This document shows positions 8,203-17,787 of a stretch of 45,686 nt of DNA, piece by piece; the first letter of the stretch is position 1; the number at the start of each line of letters is the position of its first letter. Source of the DNA: Sphingomonas sp. CFBP 8760 (GTDB lineage: Bacteria > Pseudomonadota > Alphaproteobacteria > Sphingomonadales > Sphingomonadaceae); assembly GCF_014841615.1 (NCBI RefSeq), contig NZ_JACYUG010000024.1, positions 1 to 45,686 on the forward strand. Reading direction: 5' to 3'. Under the pieces are notes generated by a model. The model saw nothing but the letters and a program-made list of their open reading frames with translations, ran no database searches and had not been told where the DNA came from. The translations under genes and the position numbers were made by a program.

Positions 8203-8406
8203 TTACCGGGCATTAACCACGCGGTCGCTGACATTGGCCCACATGCTGGTGGCGCCGCGTCCGAAGTTGCCCAGCGCCCCGATCATCGCCAGCACGACCA
8301 GCGCGATGATGAGTCCGTATTCGACGGCCGTGCCGCCACGCCGGTCGGCCAGCATCGGTCGCACCAGACGGGAGAGGAGGCGTATCAAGGTCATGACCGC
8401 TGGCAT
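8203..8406 (-). CDS. Second Flp-family pilin
   Basis: The product is up to 67 residues; an alternative start four codons in (8394) gives MTLIRLLSRL. The processing site and core read RRGGTAVEYGLIIALVVLAMIGA, with the conserved Glu/Tyr after the cleavage point. The leader is longer and more basic than that of the pilin at 7920. It sits 121 bp upstream of that gene on the same strand and 39 bp downstream of the DUF1998 gene, so read-through from the defence operon is possible. Neither start has a strong ribosome-binding site. Confidence 0.88.
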   Translation of the reverse strand: MPAVMTLIRLLSRLVRPMLADRRGGTAVEYGLIIALVVLAMIGALGNFGRGATSMWANVSDRVVNAR

Positions 8407-8445
8407 ACTTCGCGATCTTTAAGGAATGCCGAACGCTCCCGGCCG

Positions 8446-10335
8446 CTATCCGGCGAACAGGGCGGCGCCGGGGGTCGAGATGGTCGCGGATACCAGCGCG
8501 CGGTCGAGGTACAGGTTACGCGCCTCGCAACTGGTTTCCGCGACGAGCAGGCAACTGTGGCAGGCCGCCCCGCTCAGCGAGCGTTCGTCGGCATGATCGT
8601 CGGGATCGTGTTCGGCACAGATCGGATCGCCCGAGCACAAGGCGAGCGCATCCAGCGCCCGTTCGGCGATCGCCCCCAGCCGGGGCAGCACCGCCAGCAG
8701 TCCGCCGAGCGTCCCTTGTGCGCCGGTGCTGGCGGTGTAGATCATCAGCCCGAAGCGCGGCTGGTCGTCCACGATCGCGTACAGCCGCTCCTTGAGCGCG
8801 GTGGCGGGATAACCGCATTCCAGCGCGATCTCGTTCATCAGCGCATGCGAGAAGCCGTGGATCGCGTAATAGCCGAGGCGGGGGAAGCGCAGCCGGTCGG
8901 CATAGGGCTGTCCGTCGCGCCAGCGGCTCCAGCCGCGGTGCAGGGCTTCGCCGCGCACCGTCACCGCCGGTCGTGCCGCCCAGGCCGCCAGCACGGCCGG
9001 ATCGAAGCGGAGGAAAACGCCTTCGCCCAGCTGCTCGACCGCCGGCAACCATTCCAGATCGGTCGCCAGCGCCGCGCCCTCCACCGCGATGGTCAGTTCC
9101 TCCAGATCGCCGTCGATCGCGGTCGGGGCGGCTTCGAACCGGGTGAAGCCGTACAGGCACGACACCTCGCGCAGGCGATGCACCGCGACGACGGACGCGA
9201 TCGGGGCGAGGCGGGGGCGGTCGCCGTCCCAGTCGGCGCGGGCCAGCGTGCGGGCGTGCAGCTTGGCATCCGCGGTATCCGATCCGATCTCGTCCAGCCC
9301 GGAGGCGAGCAGATCGAACTCGGCCACCTTCGGCGCCTTTTCGATTGCCTGATATTGCGCGTGCCGCAACTGGCCGATGCGCGCGAGCACATCGGCGTCG
9401 CTCCATCCCTCCAGCGCCGCCCGCAGCGCGGGGTTCGACTTGCGCGCGGCGGCGCTGTCGCGTTCGCACTCGACCCAGCCCAGCGCATCCATATGCTGTT
9501 CGACCAAGCGGGTCAGTTCGTCCTCGGCGGCGGGTAGCGAGATTACGGTCAGCACCTGCGGGAAATAACCGTTGGTCGCGGTCCGGGTGAGGAAGCGGAG
9601 TTTCTCCGAACAGCCGCCGGGCTCCGGTGTCGGCAGCCACGGCCGGCGGCCACGGCAGTCCCCGAACCGGCCGGTCGCCTGTGCGTCGTGCAGCGACAGC
9701 GCCGCACCACAGGCGCAGACGATCCGGGTCGAACGCGGATCGCCGGAGGTGCCACGCTCCTCCAGCCACAGGGGCTGCCCGCAACGCCCGGTGGCGCCGG
9801 GATGCACCGCATAGCCCCAGTCGATATCCTGCAGATGCCCCTTCTTGCAGCCGGCGACGAAGCGGATCGGGGTGACGCCGAGGCGGCGGCCGTCGTCATC
9901 GATGAAGTCGGTCCGGCCACGCGGATCGAGATCGCGCCAGCGTACCAGCCGGCGGCGGCGGATCTGGCCGGCGTCGGATGCGGCGACCGGTTCGGCATCG
10001 CGTGCGACGAACCACGTGGGAAAGATACGCGCCTCGATCCCCGGCGGCTGGCGACCGGGCCGCCCCGGTCCCTGCTGCCCCTCGTCATCCACCGGCGGGG
10101 TGCGCAGCGACAGGGCGATGCCGTCACCCAACCGGCCGGTCGCGCGCAGCAACGCCTCCAGCACCTGAACCGCGCGGGGTTCGTGGATCGGCCGCCAGCT
10201 GTCCCGTTCGCGCATGTGCCACAGGTCCAGCCCCCCGATCACCACCGACCGGGTGGGCAGGTCGACCATCGATCCCGGTCCGAACGCGGTGACGATCTGC
10301 GACGCGCGCAGGGTGACGCGTTTCGACCCGCTCAT
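8446..10335 (-). CDS. drmB: DISARM DUF1998 protein DrmB
   Basis: The 629-residue product is a core DISARM protein that acts with the DrmA helicase; reported DrmA-DrmB complexes bind DNA. The N-terminus RASQIVTAFGPGSMVDLP is typical of DUF1998 proteins. Several Cys pairs follow (CKKGH, CGQPL, CACGAAL), and the C-terminus has the DUF1998 Cys cluster (CSGDPICAEH, ACHSC and SCEARNLYLDR), probably zinc-binding. The start at 10335 follows GAGGGA about 7 bases upstream; the frame stays open further upstream into drmA but without DUF1998-like sequence. It begins 13 bp after drmA and is last in the operon. No PLD-type drmC follows; two pilin genes do. Confidence 0.9.
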   Translation of the reverse strand: MSGSKRVTLRASQIVTAFGPGSMVDLPTRSVVIGGLDLWHMRERDSWRPIHEPRAVQVLEALLRATGRLGDGIALSLRTPPVDDEGQQGPGRPGRQPPGIEARIFPTWFVARDAEPVAASDAGQIRRRRLVRWRDLDPRGRTDFIDDDGRRLGVTPIRFVAGCKKGHLQDIDWGYAVHPGATGRCGQPLWLEERGTSGDPRSTRIVCACGAALSLHDAQATGRFGDCRGRRPWLPTPEPGGCSEKLRFLTRTATNGYFPQVLTVISLPAAEDELTRLVEQHMDALGWVECERDSAAARKSNPALRAALEGWSDADVLARIGQLRHAQYQAIEKAPKVAEFDLLASGLDEIGSDTADAKLHARTLARADWDGDRPRLAPIASVVAVHRLREVSCLYGFTRFEAAPTAIDGDLEELTIAVEGAALATDLEWLPAVEQLGEGVFLRFDPAVLAAWAARPAVTVRGEALHRGWSRWRDGQPYADRLRFPRLGYYAIHGFSHALMNEIALECGYPATALKERLYAIVDDQPRFGLMIYTASTGAQGTLGGLLAVLPRLGAIAERALDALALCSGDPICAEHDPDDHADERSLSGAACHSCLLVAETSCEARNLYLDRALVSATISTPGAALFAG

Positions 10336-10348
10336 ACCGTTTCCCTCG

Positions 10349-13300
10349 TCATTCGATGTCCTTCGCGCCGGCCACCGTCTCGCCATCGGGGCCGCGCGGG
10401 CGGATGAGCACGCCGGGTTCGACATCCCGCATGCTCCACCCCGCATGGAAGCGGCGATGGGCGGGGTCATCGGGCGGGGCCGGGTCGAGCGGAGGATGCA
10501 GCAGCCGGTGCGGGCGATCCTCGTAGCTGAAACCGGTGCCGAGCGCGGTCTGGACGGCGGCGACGGCGATCCAGTCGTCCAGCAGCCCTTCGATCAGGGC
10601 GGCAAGCCGTTCCTTGCCACCGCCGATGTCGTCGGGCGCCCGGTCGACGAGATGGCGGACGACCGCCGTCCGCGTCTGCGGCGATCCGGCGAGGGCCGCG
10701 ACCGCGTCCGACGGGGTCAGTGCCGGGTCGAGATGCCGGGCGATGGCGACGACGACGGCGGGCAGCGCGCGATCGAGCGCGCGGGCGGACCACGGCGTCG
10801 CGCTGGTCGCCTCCACCGCGCGGTAGAAGGTGTCGTGGAAATGGCCGAACTGTTCGAAGTGCATCCGGTCGCGCGGCCGATGGACGTTGAGCACGACGAC
10901 GACCAGCCCCGGCCGGGCCGGGTTGCGTCCGACCCGGCTGGTCGCCTGGATATATTCCGCCGCGGTCTTGGGCTGGCCCTGCACCAGCATCAGGCCGAGC
11001 CGGTCGATATCGAGCCCGACCGAGATCATGTTGGTGGCGAGCGCCACGTCGACGGGTTCGGCACCCTCTCCGGCGAAGACCGTCTCCAGCCGGCGTTTCG
11101 CCGCCGCGACCTGATCGGTCGATACGCGCGAGGTGAGTTCCACCGGCTCGCCGATTATCCGATTGCCGAACGGATGGTCAGGCGGCTCCAGCCGGCGGCG
11201 TTCGGTGCCATAGGTCCGCGCCCGCGTCGCCACCTCATCCTCGACGATCCGCCGCGCGCCGCCCAGTTCGCGCAACGCATTGAAGTAACACAGCGCGGTC
11301 AGATAGGCGTCAGCATCGTCGCCGGACTCTTCCGCGCAGCCCTGCGCACCGGCCAGCAGCGTGACGAGTGCCTGGAGGAAGACGAGCTTCGGGCCGCGTC
11401 CGGCCGCCGCCAGCCCCAGATACCAGCGCGCGGGATCGTCCGGCCCCTCGGCGCGGGTGCGGGCGAAAAAGCTGTCGCGCCGGTCGAGGCCGGGAGCGGG
11501 GAAGATATGCGTGACGTGCCGGTCGAACAGCGCGCTGATCTGCCCCTGTGCCCGCCGCACCGTGGCGGTGGAGGCGACGATCTTCGGCCGTACCCTGACG
11601 CCGCCGATATCACGGCTGGCCAGCCGGTCGATCGCCGCCTCGTACAGCGCGGCGACGGTGCCGAGCGGCCCGGAGATGAGGTGGAGTTCGTCCTGGATCA
11701 CCAGATCGGGCGGATCGAGCCGGGCGGTGCCATGCCCGTCGCCACCATCGATCGGTCGCCCGCGGCCGGGCTCCGCCGCGCCATAGAATCCGGTCGTATC
11801 CGCCCGGTCGACATGGCCGAAGAACGCCCCCGCCTGACCCCGCCATGGCAACGCCGCGAACTTGTCGACGGTGGCGATCAGGAAGGCGGGCAGGCGGCGA
11901 TAGATCGCCTCGTCAACCGTGACGATCGGCAACGGCCGGTCGCCGGTGAAGGCGCAGCCGGTGTTGGCGCAGCGTATCTCCAGATTGGTCGGCTGGTCGG
12001 CATGGGGCACGCACTGGAAGCTCTGCGCCGTGAAGGCGGTGCCGCACCATGGACAGGCCTTGATCGGCGCGGGCGCGCGGGGATCTCGCCCCGATCGATA
12101 GGCGCGCACCCGCTTGACCGCGGTATCGTCACGCTTGTCGCCCTTGCCGCCCAGCCAGTTGGGGCTGGCGTCCGATCCCACCCACAGCCCGATCTCGATC
12201 GGCCAGTCGCCCAGTAGCGGCCGGTCGTCCGCGCGGCGATAGTCCGACCCGACCCGGAGCAGTTCCAGCGCACAGACCATGCCGGCGGCACGGCCGAGCT
12301 GGTCCAGCGTCAGCAGGCGCAGCGTGTAGCGCATCACGACGCTGACGCCCGCGCCGAGCAGGCCGTCCGCCCCCAGCCGCCGGAGGGCGATGGTGAAGGC
12401 CGCAAGGCCCAGATACGCCTCGGTCTTGCCGCCGCCGGTGGGGAAGAACAGCAGGTCGGCGATCTCGCGATCCCGATGGGTCCTGTCGGCCATGCCGGCG
12501 AGGTTGAGCAGGATGAAGGCGAGCTGGAACGGCCGCCATGCGGGTGCGCGGTCCCCCGGGCGACGGGCACGGCCGGCATCGGCGACCGCACGGTTGGCGA
12601 TGGCGAAGGCGGTCCGGGCGCGCCGGTCGTCCGCCAGCAGCGCGATGCCGGCCGCGATCCGGGCACACGCGGCGGCCTGTCCCTCGATCAGCTTCGCTGC
12701 GGTCCGCGCGCGTTGCGGGGCATCGGCGATGTCGGCAGCGCTCGCCGCCTGCCGCTGTCGTTCCGCCCATGCGGCGTAGGCGGCGACCAGTGGATCGAGC
12801 GCGGCATGGACCGCCGCTCCGTCCTGATCCCCCAGCATCGCGAGACGGTCCATCGCGAACTCGACGCCGGCAACCGGGGCGGTGACGGTGCGCTCGACCG
12901 CCGCACGCGGCAGGTGGGTAGTGTGGACGCGGCGCACCACGCCATCGGCATCTGCCCCGTGCCCGGTCGCGCAGCCGAGTCCGACGGCATAGGCAGCGGC
13001 ATCGCGGTAATGAAGATCGGCAAGCTGTTCGTCCCAATCGTCGCGCGTGATCCGTGACAGATCATGCTGCGCGACGAACCCGTCCGGGCAATGCAGGTCG
13101 ATCCGCACCTGATAGGCATAAGCGAGATCGCGGTAGCGCGAGGCGGGTTCCCGGCGCTTGTTGACGAGGAAGATCGTGACCACGCGCACCTCGCGCACCG
13201 CCCCGGTCGCCAGCGCCAGCCGGAACGGCCGGGCGCGGATGCCCAGTTCCAGTGCGCCGCCGGGCCGGGCGGTGGCGGCCGATTCCGGGATCGGCGTCTT

Positions 13301-13834
13301 GACCAGCCCGTCGTTCTCGGCCGGTATCGCCAGTGTCAGCGTGGCCGATCGGGCGATGCGCCGCCACGTCACCGGCTCGCCGCGGGGTTCGACCCCATTG
13401 TCCAGCACCTCCGGTGGCAGCGGCGGCTCGGGCACGTAGTCGCCCCAGCTCACCGTCACGTCCAGCGTGGTGACGGCCGGGTCGATCATGGTCGACAGGC
13501 CGATCGAACTCGGCAGGAAGCGCCGGCGCGCCGCGGGCGGTTCGGGCTCGTCATGATCGCCGGCGGCGCCGCCTGCGCCGAAGCCTTCCAGATCGGGCAG
13601 GAACAGGTCGCCTTCGTCGAACCCGGCATCTTCCGCCGGATCGGCGGCTGCCGCCGTGGCAGAGGTGGTGAGTTCGCCGGACGGCGCGATGAAGCCGGTC
13701 AGATACCATCGCGACGGGCTTTCCCCCGCCGGCAACCGCTCGGCCGCAAGATCGGCATCCTCCGGCTCGCTGGGGCCGACGAGATTGCGGCGCAGCCGCC
13801 TCACCAGCCCGTCGCGGATACCCGCCGCGCTCAC
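10349..13834 (-). CDS. drmA: DISARM helicase DrmA
   Basis: The 1161-residue product is a superfamily 2 helicase, a core DISARM component. Walker A is FPTGGGKTEAYLG (Lys about 470), the Walker B box is QDELH (Asp about 715), and motif VI is QATSRVGRNP (about 963-972), preceded by NMISVGLDIDRLGLM. Between the first two motifs is a zinc ribbon (CPWCG at about 592 and a second Cys pair at about 620-630). The first 400 residues have no obvious motif and carry an acidic/Pro-rich linker. The start overlaps the methyltransferase stop by 4 bp, and the 3' end is 13 bp before drmB. Confidence 0.92.
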   Translation of the reverse strand: MSAAGIRDGLVRRLRRNLVGPSEPEDADLAAERLPAGESPSRWYLTGFIAPSGELTTSATAAAADPAEDAGFDEGDLFLPDLEGFGAGGAAGDHDEPEPPAARRRFLPSSIGLSTMIDPAVTTLDVTVSWGDYVPEPPLPPEVLDNGVEPRGEPVTWRRIARSATLTLAIPAENDGLVKTPIPESAATARPGGALELGIRARPFRLALATGAVREVRVVTIFLVNKRREPASRYRDLAYAYQVRIDLHCPDGFVAQHDLSRITRDDWDEQLADLHYRDAAAYAVGLGCATGHGADADGVVRRVHTTHLPRAAVERTVTAPVAGVEFAMDRLAMLGDQDGAAVHAALDPLVAAYAAWAERQRQAASAADIADAPQRARTAAKLIEGQAAACARIAAGIALLADDRRARTAFAIANRAVADAGRARRPGDRAPAWRPFQLAFILLNLAGMADRTHRDREIADLLFFPTGGGKTEAYLGLAAFTIALRRLGADGLLGAGVSVVMRYTLRLLTLDQLGRAAGMVCALELLRVGSDYRRADDRPLLGDWPIEIGLWVGSDASPNWLGGKGDKRDDTAVKRVRAYRSGRDPRAPAPIKACPWCGTAFTAQSFQCVPHADQPTNLEIRCANTGCAFTGDRPLPIVTVDEAIYRRLPAFLIATVDKFAALPWRGQAGAFFGHVDRADTTGFYGAAEPGRGRPIDGGDGHGTARLDPPDLVIQDELHLISGPLGTVAALYEAAIDRLASRDIGGVRVRPKIVASTATVRRAQGQISALFDRHVTHIFPAPGLDRRDSFFARTRAEGPDDPARWYLGLAAAGRGPKLVFLQALVTLLAGAQGCAEESGDDADAYLTALCYFNALRELGGARRIVEDEVATRARTYGTERRRLEPPDHPFGNRIIGEPVELTSRVSTDQVAAAKRRLETVFAGEGAEPVDVALATNMISVGLDIDRLGLMLVQGQPKTAAEYIQATSRVGRNPARPGLVVVVLNVHRPRDRMHFEQFGHFHDTFYRAVEATSATPWSARALDRALPAVVVAIARHLDPALTPSDAVAALAGSPQTRTAVVRHLVDRAPDDIGGGKERLAALIEGLLDDWIAVAAVQTALGTGFSYEDRPHRLLHPPLDPAPPDDPAHRRFHAGWSMRDVEPGVLIRPRGPDGETVAGAKDIE

Positions 13835-16800
13835 AGCATCGTCTCCGCCATCGCGCGTTCCTCGTTCAATCGCAGCAGCCGCGCCAGCAGCGCGTCCCGG
13901 AAGGGCGCCGGCCAGAACAGCCGTCCCTGATAGCGGTGATCGTCCTCGCTATGCTCGTCGAGGAACTGCGCGGCGGCGCGGTCGGCCAGATCGTCCCAGC
14001 CATAGGCCCGCAGCACCGCGTCATCCATCGCGTGATGCAACCCCCGCAACGTGACGATGTCGGCAGCGTCGTCGGCACGGGCGTGGAAGCGGTTGTAGGT
14101 CGGCGTCATCCCCTGATCGCGGGCGATCATCAACGCCGCGCGGTGATCGTGATACGCGCGCCCGGCCGCCTCCAGCGCGGGCGCATCGGCATAGCCGGGC
14201 GGGAGCGGGAACGTCTCGAAACAGTCCGAGGGGGTGTAGCGGAGCCGGTCCTCCAGCGTCGATGCGAAGAACCGCGCCCAGACTTCGTGGACGCGCGATT
14301 GCAGCGTGGCGAAGGCGGCGTGGGTTGAGAGAGCGAAGACGGCGAGGGTCTTTGCCAGACATATGCCGGCTGGCACCATCGCGAATGATAAGTGAGGTGA
14401 GGCACCCCGGTTGGTGACAAGGCAACAGCCATCGCCGATGGCATCGAGAGACTTTCGTAGAGTGGGTGCTACCTCGCCGAATTGCCACCAAAGGTCGGTG
14501 CGTCGCTGACGATCCTGTTTTTGTCGTTCCGGCAAAACACGCAAGCGGACGATTTCGAGCAGATCGGGCCAATCGGCGGCAACGGCACCCGGATAATCGA
14601 ACGCGACGATCCCTCGTCGTATCTGGTCGGTCTGCTCAACCTGGCTCAGAAAATTCCATGATCGGCCGCTATTGCTGCGAGAAAGAGGGTAATCCCTGAA
14701 GTCGATCGTGTATCGATGATATGTTTGTGTAGATGAATTATTCACTTCTTCGCCGCCGAGATAGGGGCGTATGATCTCAGTGTTCCGCCGATCTACTGAT
14801 ATCAATCGTTGCATTTCTGCAAGCGGTGTAGACTTGCCTTTGCCGGCATTCTCGTCGTCGAATGTGAAACCCATTCCGTATATTTCGAAGCCGGCGAACG
14901 ATTTCCCCGCATTCGCCCGTAACCGTGCCGGCGATCCATCCAGATCGCCCTCGACCAGATAGGCCGAGATGCGCCGTACCGGGCGATCGTCGAGGATCGA
15001 TGGCGATGGCGATGGCGGGGTGCCGCTTTTGCTCACGAACACCTGCGCGACGACCACTGCCGCCTCGCCCTCCCAGCGGGCGCGGCTGATCGCGCGGTAG
15101 ATGACGCCGCCGTCGCCGACGATGTGCCGCAGCCCGGTTTCGCGGGTGTCGCCCTGGCGGATCGTGTTGGTGGCGATCAGCCCCATCGCACCCCCCTGGC
15201 GCAACAGGCCGTAGGCGCGGCGGAAGAAATGCGCGGCCAGATCGGCATTGCCGTGCGCGCCGGGATGGAGCGTCTTCAGCCAGTCGGGATAGGCGAGCGG
15301 GTGGCCGGACGCGATCGTGTTTTTGCCCGCGAAGGGCGGGTTGCCGACGATCGCGTCGAAGCCGGGGTTGGGCCGCGCGAAGACGTCGTTGAACTCCAGT
15401 TCCCAGTGGAAGCTGGTGATCCCGATCGGGGAGGCCCGCAACCGATCGCGTAGTGCGGCCAGCTTTGCCCAGTTCTCGTCACGGGGCGACAGGGCGAATT
15501 GCTGCATCTCGGCCAGCCCGCGTTCGCGCTCGCGATGGGTCGTGCCGGCGAAGAAGCTTTCCAGTACCGCATCGGCGACCAGATGCGCGTGATGCTTCGC
15601 GGTCGTCGCTTCGTGGTGGCGACGTTCCTGCGTATCGTAGGAGGCGATCTCGGCCTCGTGGCGCATCAGCCGATCGAGATCGGCGGCGGCGCGGATGCCA
15701 TCGCGGACGATCTGCTCGACGAACGTGTGCTGTCCCGACATCTTACCCCAGGTGACAGCCATGATCTTGGGATTGGGCAACCCGACCAGGCTGTCGCCCG
15801 CGCGCAGGACGTGATCGAGGAAGGTAAATTCGTGCCGGCTCGCCAGCGTCTCCAGCCACAGGGACAGCTTGGCGAGATCGAGCGCCAGCGGATTGCAATC
15901 GACTCCGCGCAGGCAATGCTGCGCGACGAGGCGCTTGGCATGGAGCAGATCGTCCTCGTCCGCCGGGATGGTCGGCCGTTGCGCCGGCCAGCGCTCCCAC
16001 GCCTCCACCAGCCGCGCGCCCAGTTGCCGGCACGCCTCGACCAGGAACGCGCCCGATCCGACCGCCGGATCGCAGACCTTCAGGTCGAGCACGTCGCCGG
16101 GGGTCGCATCCGCACCGATCCGCGCCAGCGCGGGGGCGAGGGCATGGCCCACGATCGGCTCGGTCATGGCGCGGGGGGTATAATGGCTGCCGGTCCGGCG
16201 CCGCTCGTCGGTCGGTTGCAGGATCGGCGTCCCCGCCGCCACGGCTGCACCGCGCGGGGCGGCACGCGGATCGACCACCGCGGCCAGCGCCGCCTCCAGG
16301 CCGGCGACGCCTCCCGCCCGGCGCAGTTCCTTTGCCACGGCGGCGGGAAACAGCCCGCGTCCGGTCCACTCTTTCAACAGCCGGACCCGTTCGGTACCCC
16401 CGGCGGCGGCCAGCGCGGCGAGATCGACCCAGACCGGGGTACGGTTTCCCTTGCCCGCGCGGATCGCCAGCATGGGGGTGGCGGCACATTCCACTGTGAA
16501 GCCCATCACGGTTTCGTACACCGAGCCGAGCTTCTCGACATCGAGCGCGCGATAGGACACCCGCTCGCCGTCCAGCGTCAGCAGGCCGTCCAGCACGCGG
16601 GCGATGCACCCGTCGCCGATGGTCAGCACCCGTTCGGGATCGTCGGGATCGGTGCGGCCGAACAGGAACGGGAAGGCCGCCTCGCCGAACAGCTTGCCGC
16701 CGCGCGCCTGCATGAAATCCCCGGCACCACGCTCCACCAGCCGGAACAGCGCGAGCAGGCGGCCCCAGGCGCCATAGCGTTCGTCCATCGTATCGGGGTT

Positions 16801-17787
16801 GAGCGCGCGATCGTCGCCAAGGCGGACATGCAACCCGCCCAGCGAATAACCCTGTTCGTACAGCAGCGTCGCGCCGCGCCCCCCACCCGACGGCATCAGG
16901 TCGCGATCCTCGGCATAGGCGATGAAGATCAGGCGGAGCAGGACGGTGAGCAGCCCCTCGTACAGGTGGTGCGGTCGCCGCACCGCCAGATCGCGGATCA
17001 GATCGGGTGCGGCGGCATCGAAACCGCGCAGCAGTTCGTGGAGGCTGGCCAGCACCTGGCCGGCCAGCCGGGTCGACACCGCGGCCTGCGCCGCCCGGCT
17101 TTCCGCGAGCACTACCGGCAACCGGTGCGACGGCGCGCCGGTGAACAGCGCATGGGCATCGAGCAGCAGTTTCAGCCCCGCCAGCATCCCGCGTCCGGAT
17201 ACCTTCGTCAGCGCAGGCAATGGCCATGACATCCATCCCGCCGCCTCGCCACGCGGCGCCACCACCAGGCGGAGTACCGGTTCGACCGGGCTGTCGCTGC
17301 GACCGGTTTCCACCTCGCCGATCAGGACACCGGCCAGGACCCCCGTTTCGCGGAGCAGCCGTTCGAAGCGCTGATGCGCGGTCGCCTCCCATCCCCCCAG
17401 CGTGCCGCGCCGGTCGAGCACGATCCCGGCATCCTCAATCCGCACCAGCAACTGGAAGTCGTCGCCGGTGGGTGCCCGCACCGCATAGGTCGGCGTGAGC
17501 AACGTCTCGCCATCGCGCAGCGAGCGGGTGAGGGCGGTGGGCAGGGCAGGGCCATCCGGCGCACCCGCGACCTGCGCCACCGGCCAGCCCAGCACGTCCC
17601 GGAACAAGGCGAAGCGATCGCCATCGGCCAGCCGGGTCAGTGCCGCGGCCACCGCCTCGTTGTCCGCCGCCGCCTGTGGTTCCGGCCACAGGCCTAGCCG
17701 GGTGAGCACCACGGGCGCCACCACCAGCCCGACCGGTTGCAGATACCCGATCCAGTCGTGCTGGCCGCCATCGATCCGGCCGCTCAT
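13831..17787 (-). CDS. drmMI: DISARM N6-adenine DNA methyltransferase DrmMI
   Basis: The 1318-residue product is an Eco57I/PglX-like adenine methylase that would mark host DNA so the system ignores it. The SAM-binding motif I is DPAVGSGAFLVEA (about 572-584), followed by GVDCNPLALDLAKLSLWLE; the catalytic motif IV is DAIVGNPPFAGKNT (about 808-820). Residues about 950-1150, where the target-recognition domain should lie, are encoded by DNA clearly richer in A+T (about 43% G+C at 14701-14760). The start at 17787 overlaps the drmD stop (ATGA) and begins MSGRIDGGQHDWIGYLQPVG; an in-frame upstream extension lies wholly inside drmD. BREX PglX is related, but no other BREX gene is present. Confidence 0.9.
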   Translation of the reverse strand: MSGRIDGGQHDWIGYLQPVGLVVAPVVLTRLGLWPEPQAAADNEAVAAALTRLADGDRFALFRDVLGWPVAQVAGAPDGPALPTALTRSLRDGETLLTPTYAVRAPTGDDFQLLVRIEDAGIVLDRRGTLGGWEATAHQRFERLLRETGVLAGVLIGEVETGRSDSPVEPVLRLVVAPRGEAAGWMSWPLPALTKVSGRGMLAGLKLLLDAHALFTGAPSHRLPVVLAESRAAQAAVSTRLAGQVLASLHELLRGFDAAAPDLIRDLAVRRPHHLYEGLLTVLLRLIFIAYAEDRDLMPSGGGRGATLLYEQGYSLGGLHVRLGDDRALNPDTMDERYGAWGRLLALFRLVERGAGDFMQARGGKLFGEAAFPFLFGRTDPDDPERVLTIGDGCIARVLDGLLTLDGERVSYRALDVEKLGSVYETVMGFTVECAATPMLAIRAGKGNRTPVWVDLAALAAAGGTERVRLLKEWTGRGLFPAAVAKELRRAGGVAGLEAALAAVVDPRAAPRGAAVAAGTPILQPTDERRRTGSHYTPRAMTEPIVGHALAPALARIGADATPGDVLDLKVCDPAVGSGAFLVEACRQLGARLVEAWERWPAQRPTIPADEDDLLHAKRLVAQHCLRGVDCNPLALDLAKLSLWLETLASRHEFTFLDHVLRAGDSLVGLPNPKIMAVTWGKMSGQHTFVEQIVRDGIRAAADLDRLMRHEAEIASYDTQERRHHEATTAKHHAHLVADAVLESFFAGTTHRERERGLAEMQQFALSPRDENWAKLAALRDRLRASPIGITSFHWELEFNDVFARPNPGFDAIVGNPPFAGKNTIASGHPLAYPDWLKTLHPGAHGNADLAAHFFRRAYGLLRQGGAMGLIATNTIRQGDTRETGLRHIVGDGGVIYRAISRARWEGEAAVVVAQVFVSKSGTPPSPSPSILDDRPVRRISAYLVEGDLDGSPARLRANAGKSFAGFEIYGMGFTFDDENAGKGKSTPLAEMQRLISVDRRNTEIIRPYLGGEEVNNSSTQTYHRYTIDFRDYPLSRSNSGRSWNFLSQVEQTDQIRRGIVAFDYPGAVAADWPDLLEIVRLRVLPERQKQDRQRRTDLWWQFGEVAPTLRKSLDAIGDGCCLVTNRGASPHLSFAMVPAGICLAKTLAVFALSTHAAFATLQSRVHEVWARFFASTLEDRLRYTPSDCFETFPLPPGYADAPALEAAGRAYHDHRAALMIARDQGMTPTYNRFHARADDAADIVTLRGLHHAMDDAVLRAYGWDDLADRAAAQFLDEHSEDDHRYQGRLFWPAPFRDALLARLLRLNEERAMAETML
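14340..14935 (-). other. AT-richer segment inside drmMI, probable target-recognition domain
   Basis: This segment encodes residues about 950-1150 of the methyltransferase and contains Asn/Ser/Tyr-rich text such as GEEVNNSSTQTYHRYTIDF. By hand count 14701-14760 has 26 of 60 G+C, against about two-thirds or more in the flanks. The reading frame is uninterrupted. In type IIG/PglX-like enzymes the specificity domain follows the NPPF/Y motif, so a composition shift here fits exchange of a specificity module. Confidence 0.55.

Noticed and set aside
10214..12217. Long plus-strand frame opposite drmA
   Set aside because: Composition is antisense shadow (Arg, Gly, Pro, Asp rich) and the opposite strand holds clear helicase motifs.
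8446..13834. Dpd (7-deazaguanine DNA modification) cluster, which also contains DUF1998-like and helicase proteins
   Set aside because: No transglycosylase DpdA or deazaguanine synthesis gene is visible, and the order drmD-drmMI-drmA-drmB fits DISARM.
13831..17787. BREX methyltransferase PglX
   Set aside because: The enzyme type is similar, but no pglZ, brxC, brxA or brxL gene is present; the neighbours are SNF2 helicase, DrmA-type helicase and DUF1998, which define DISARM.
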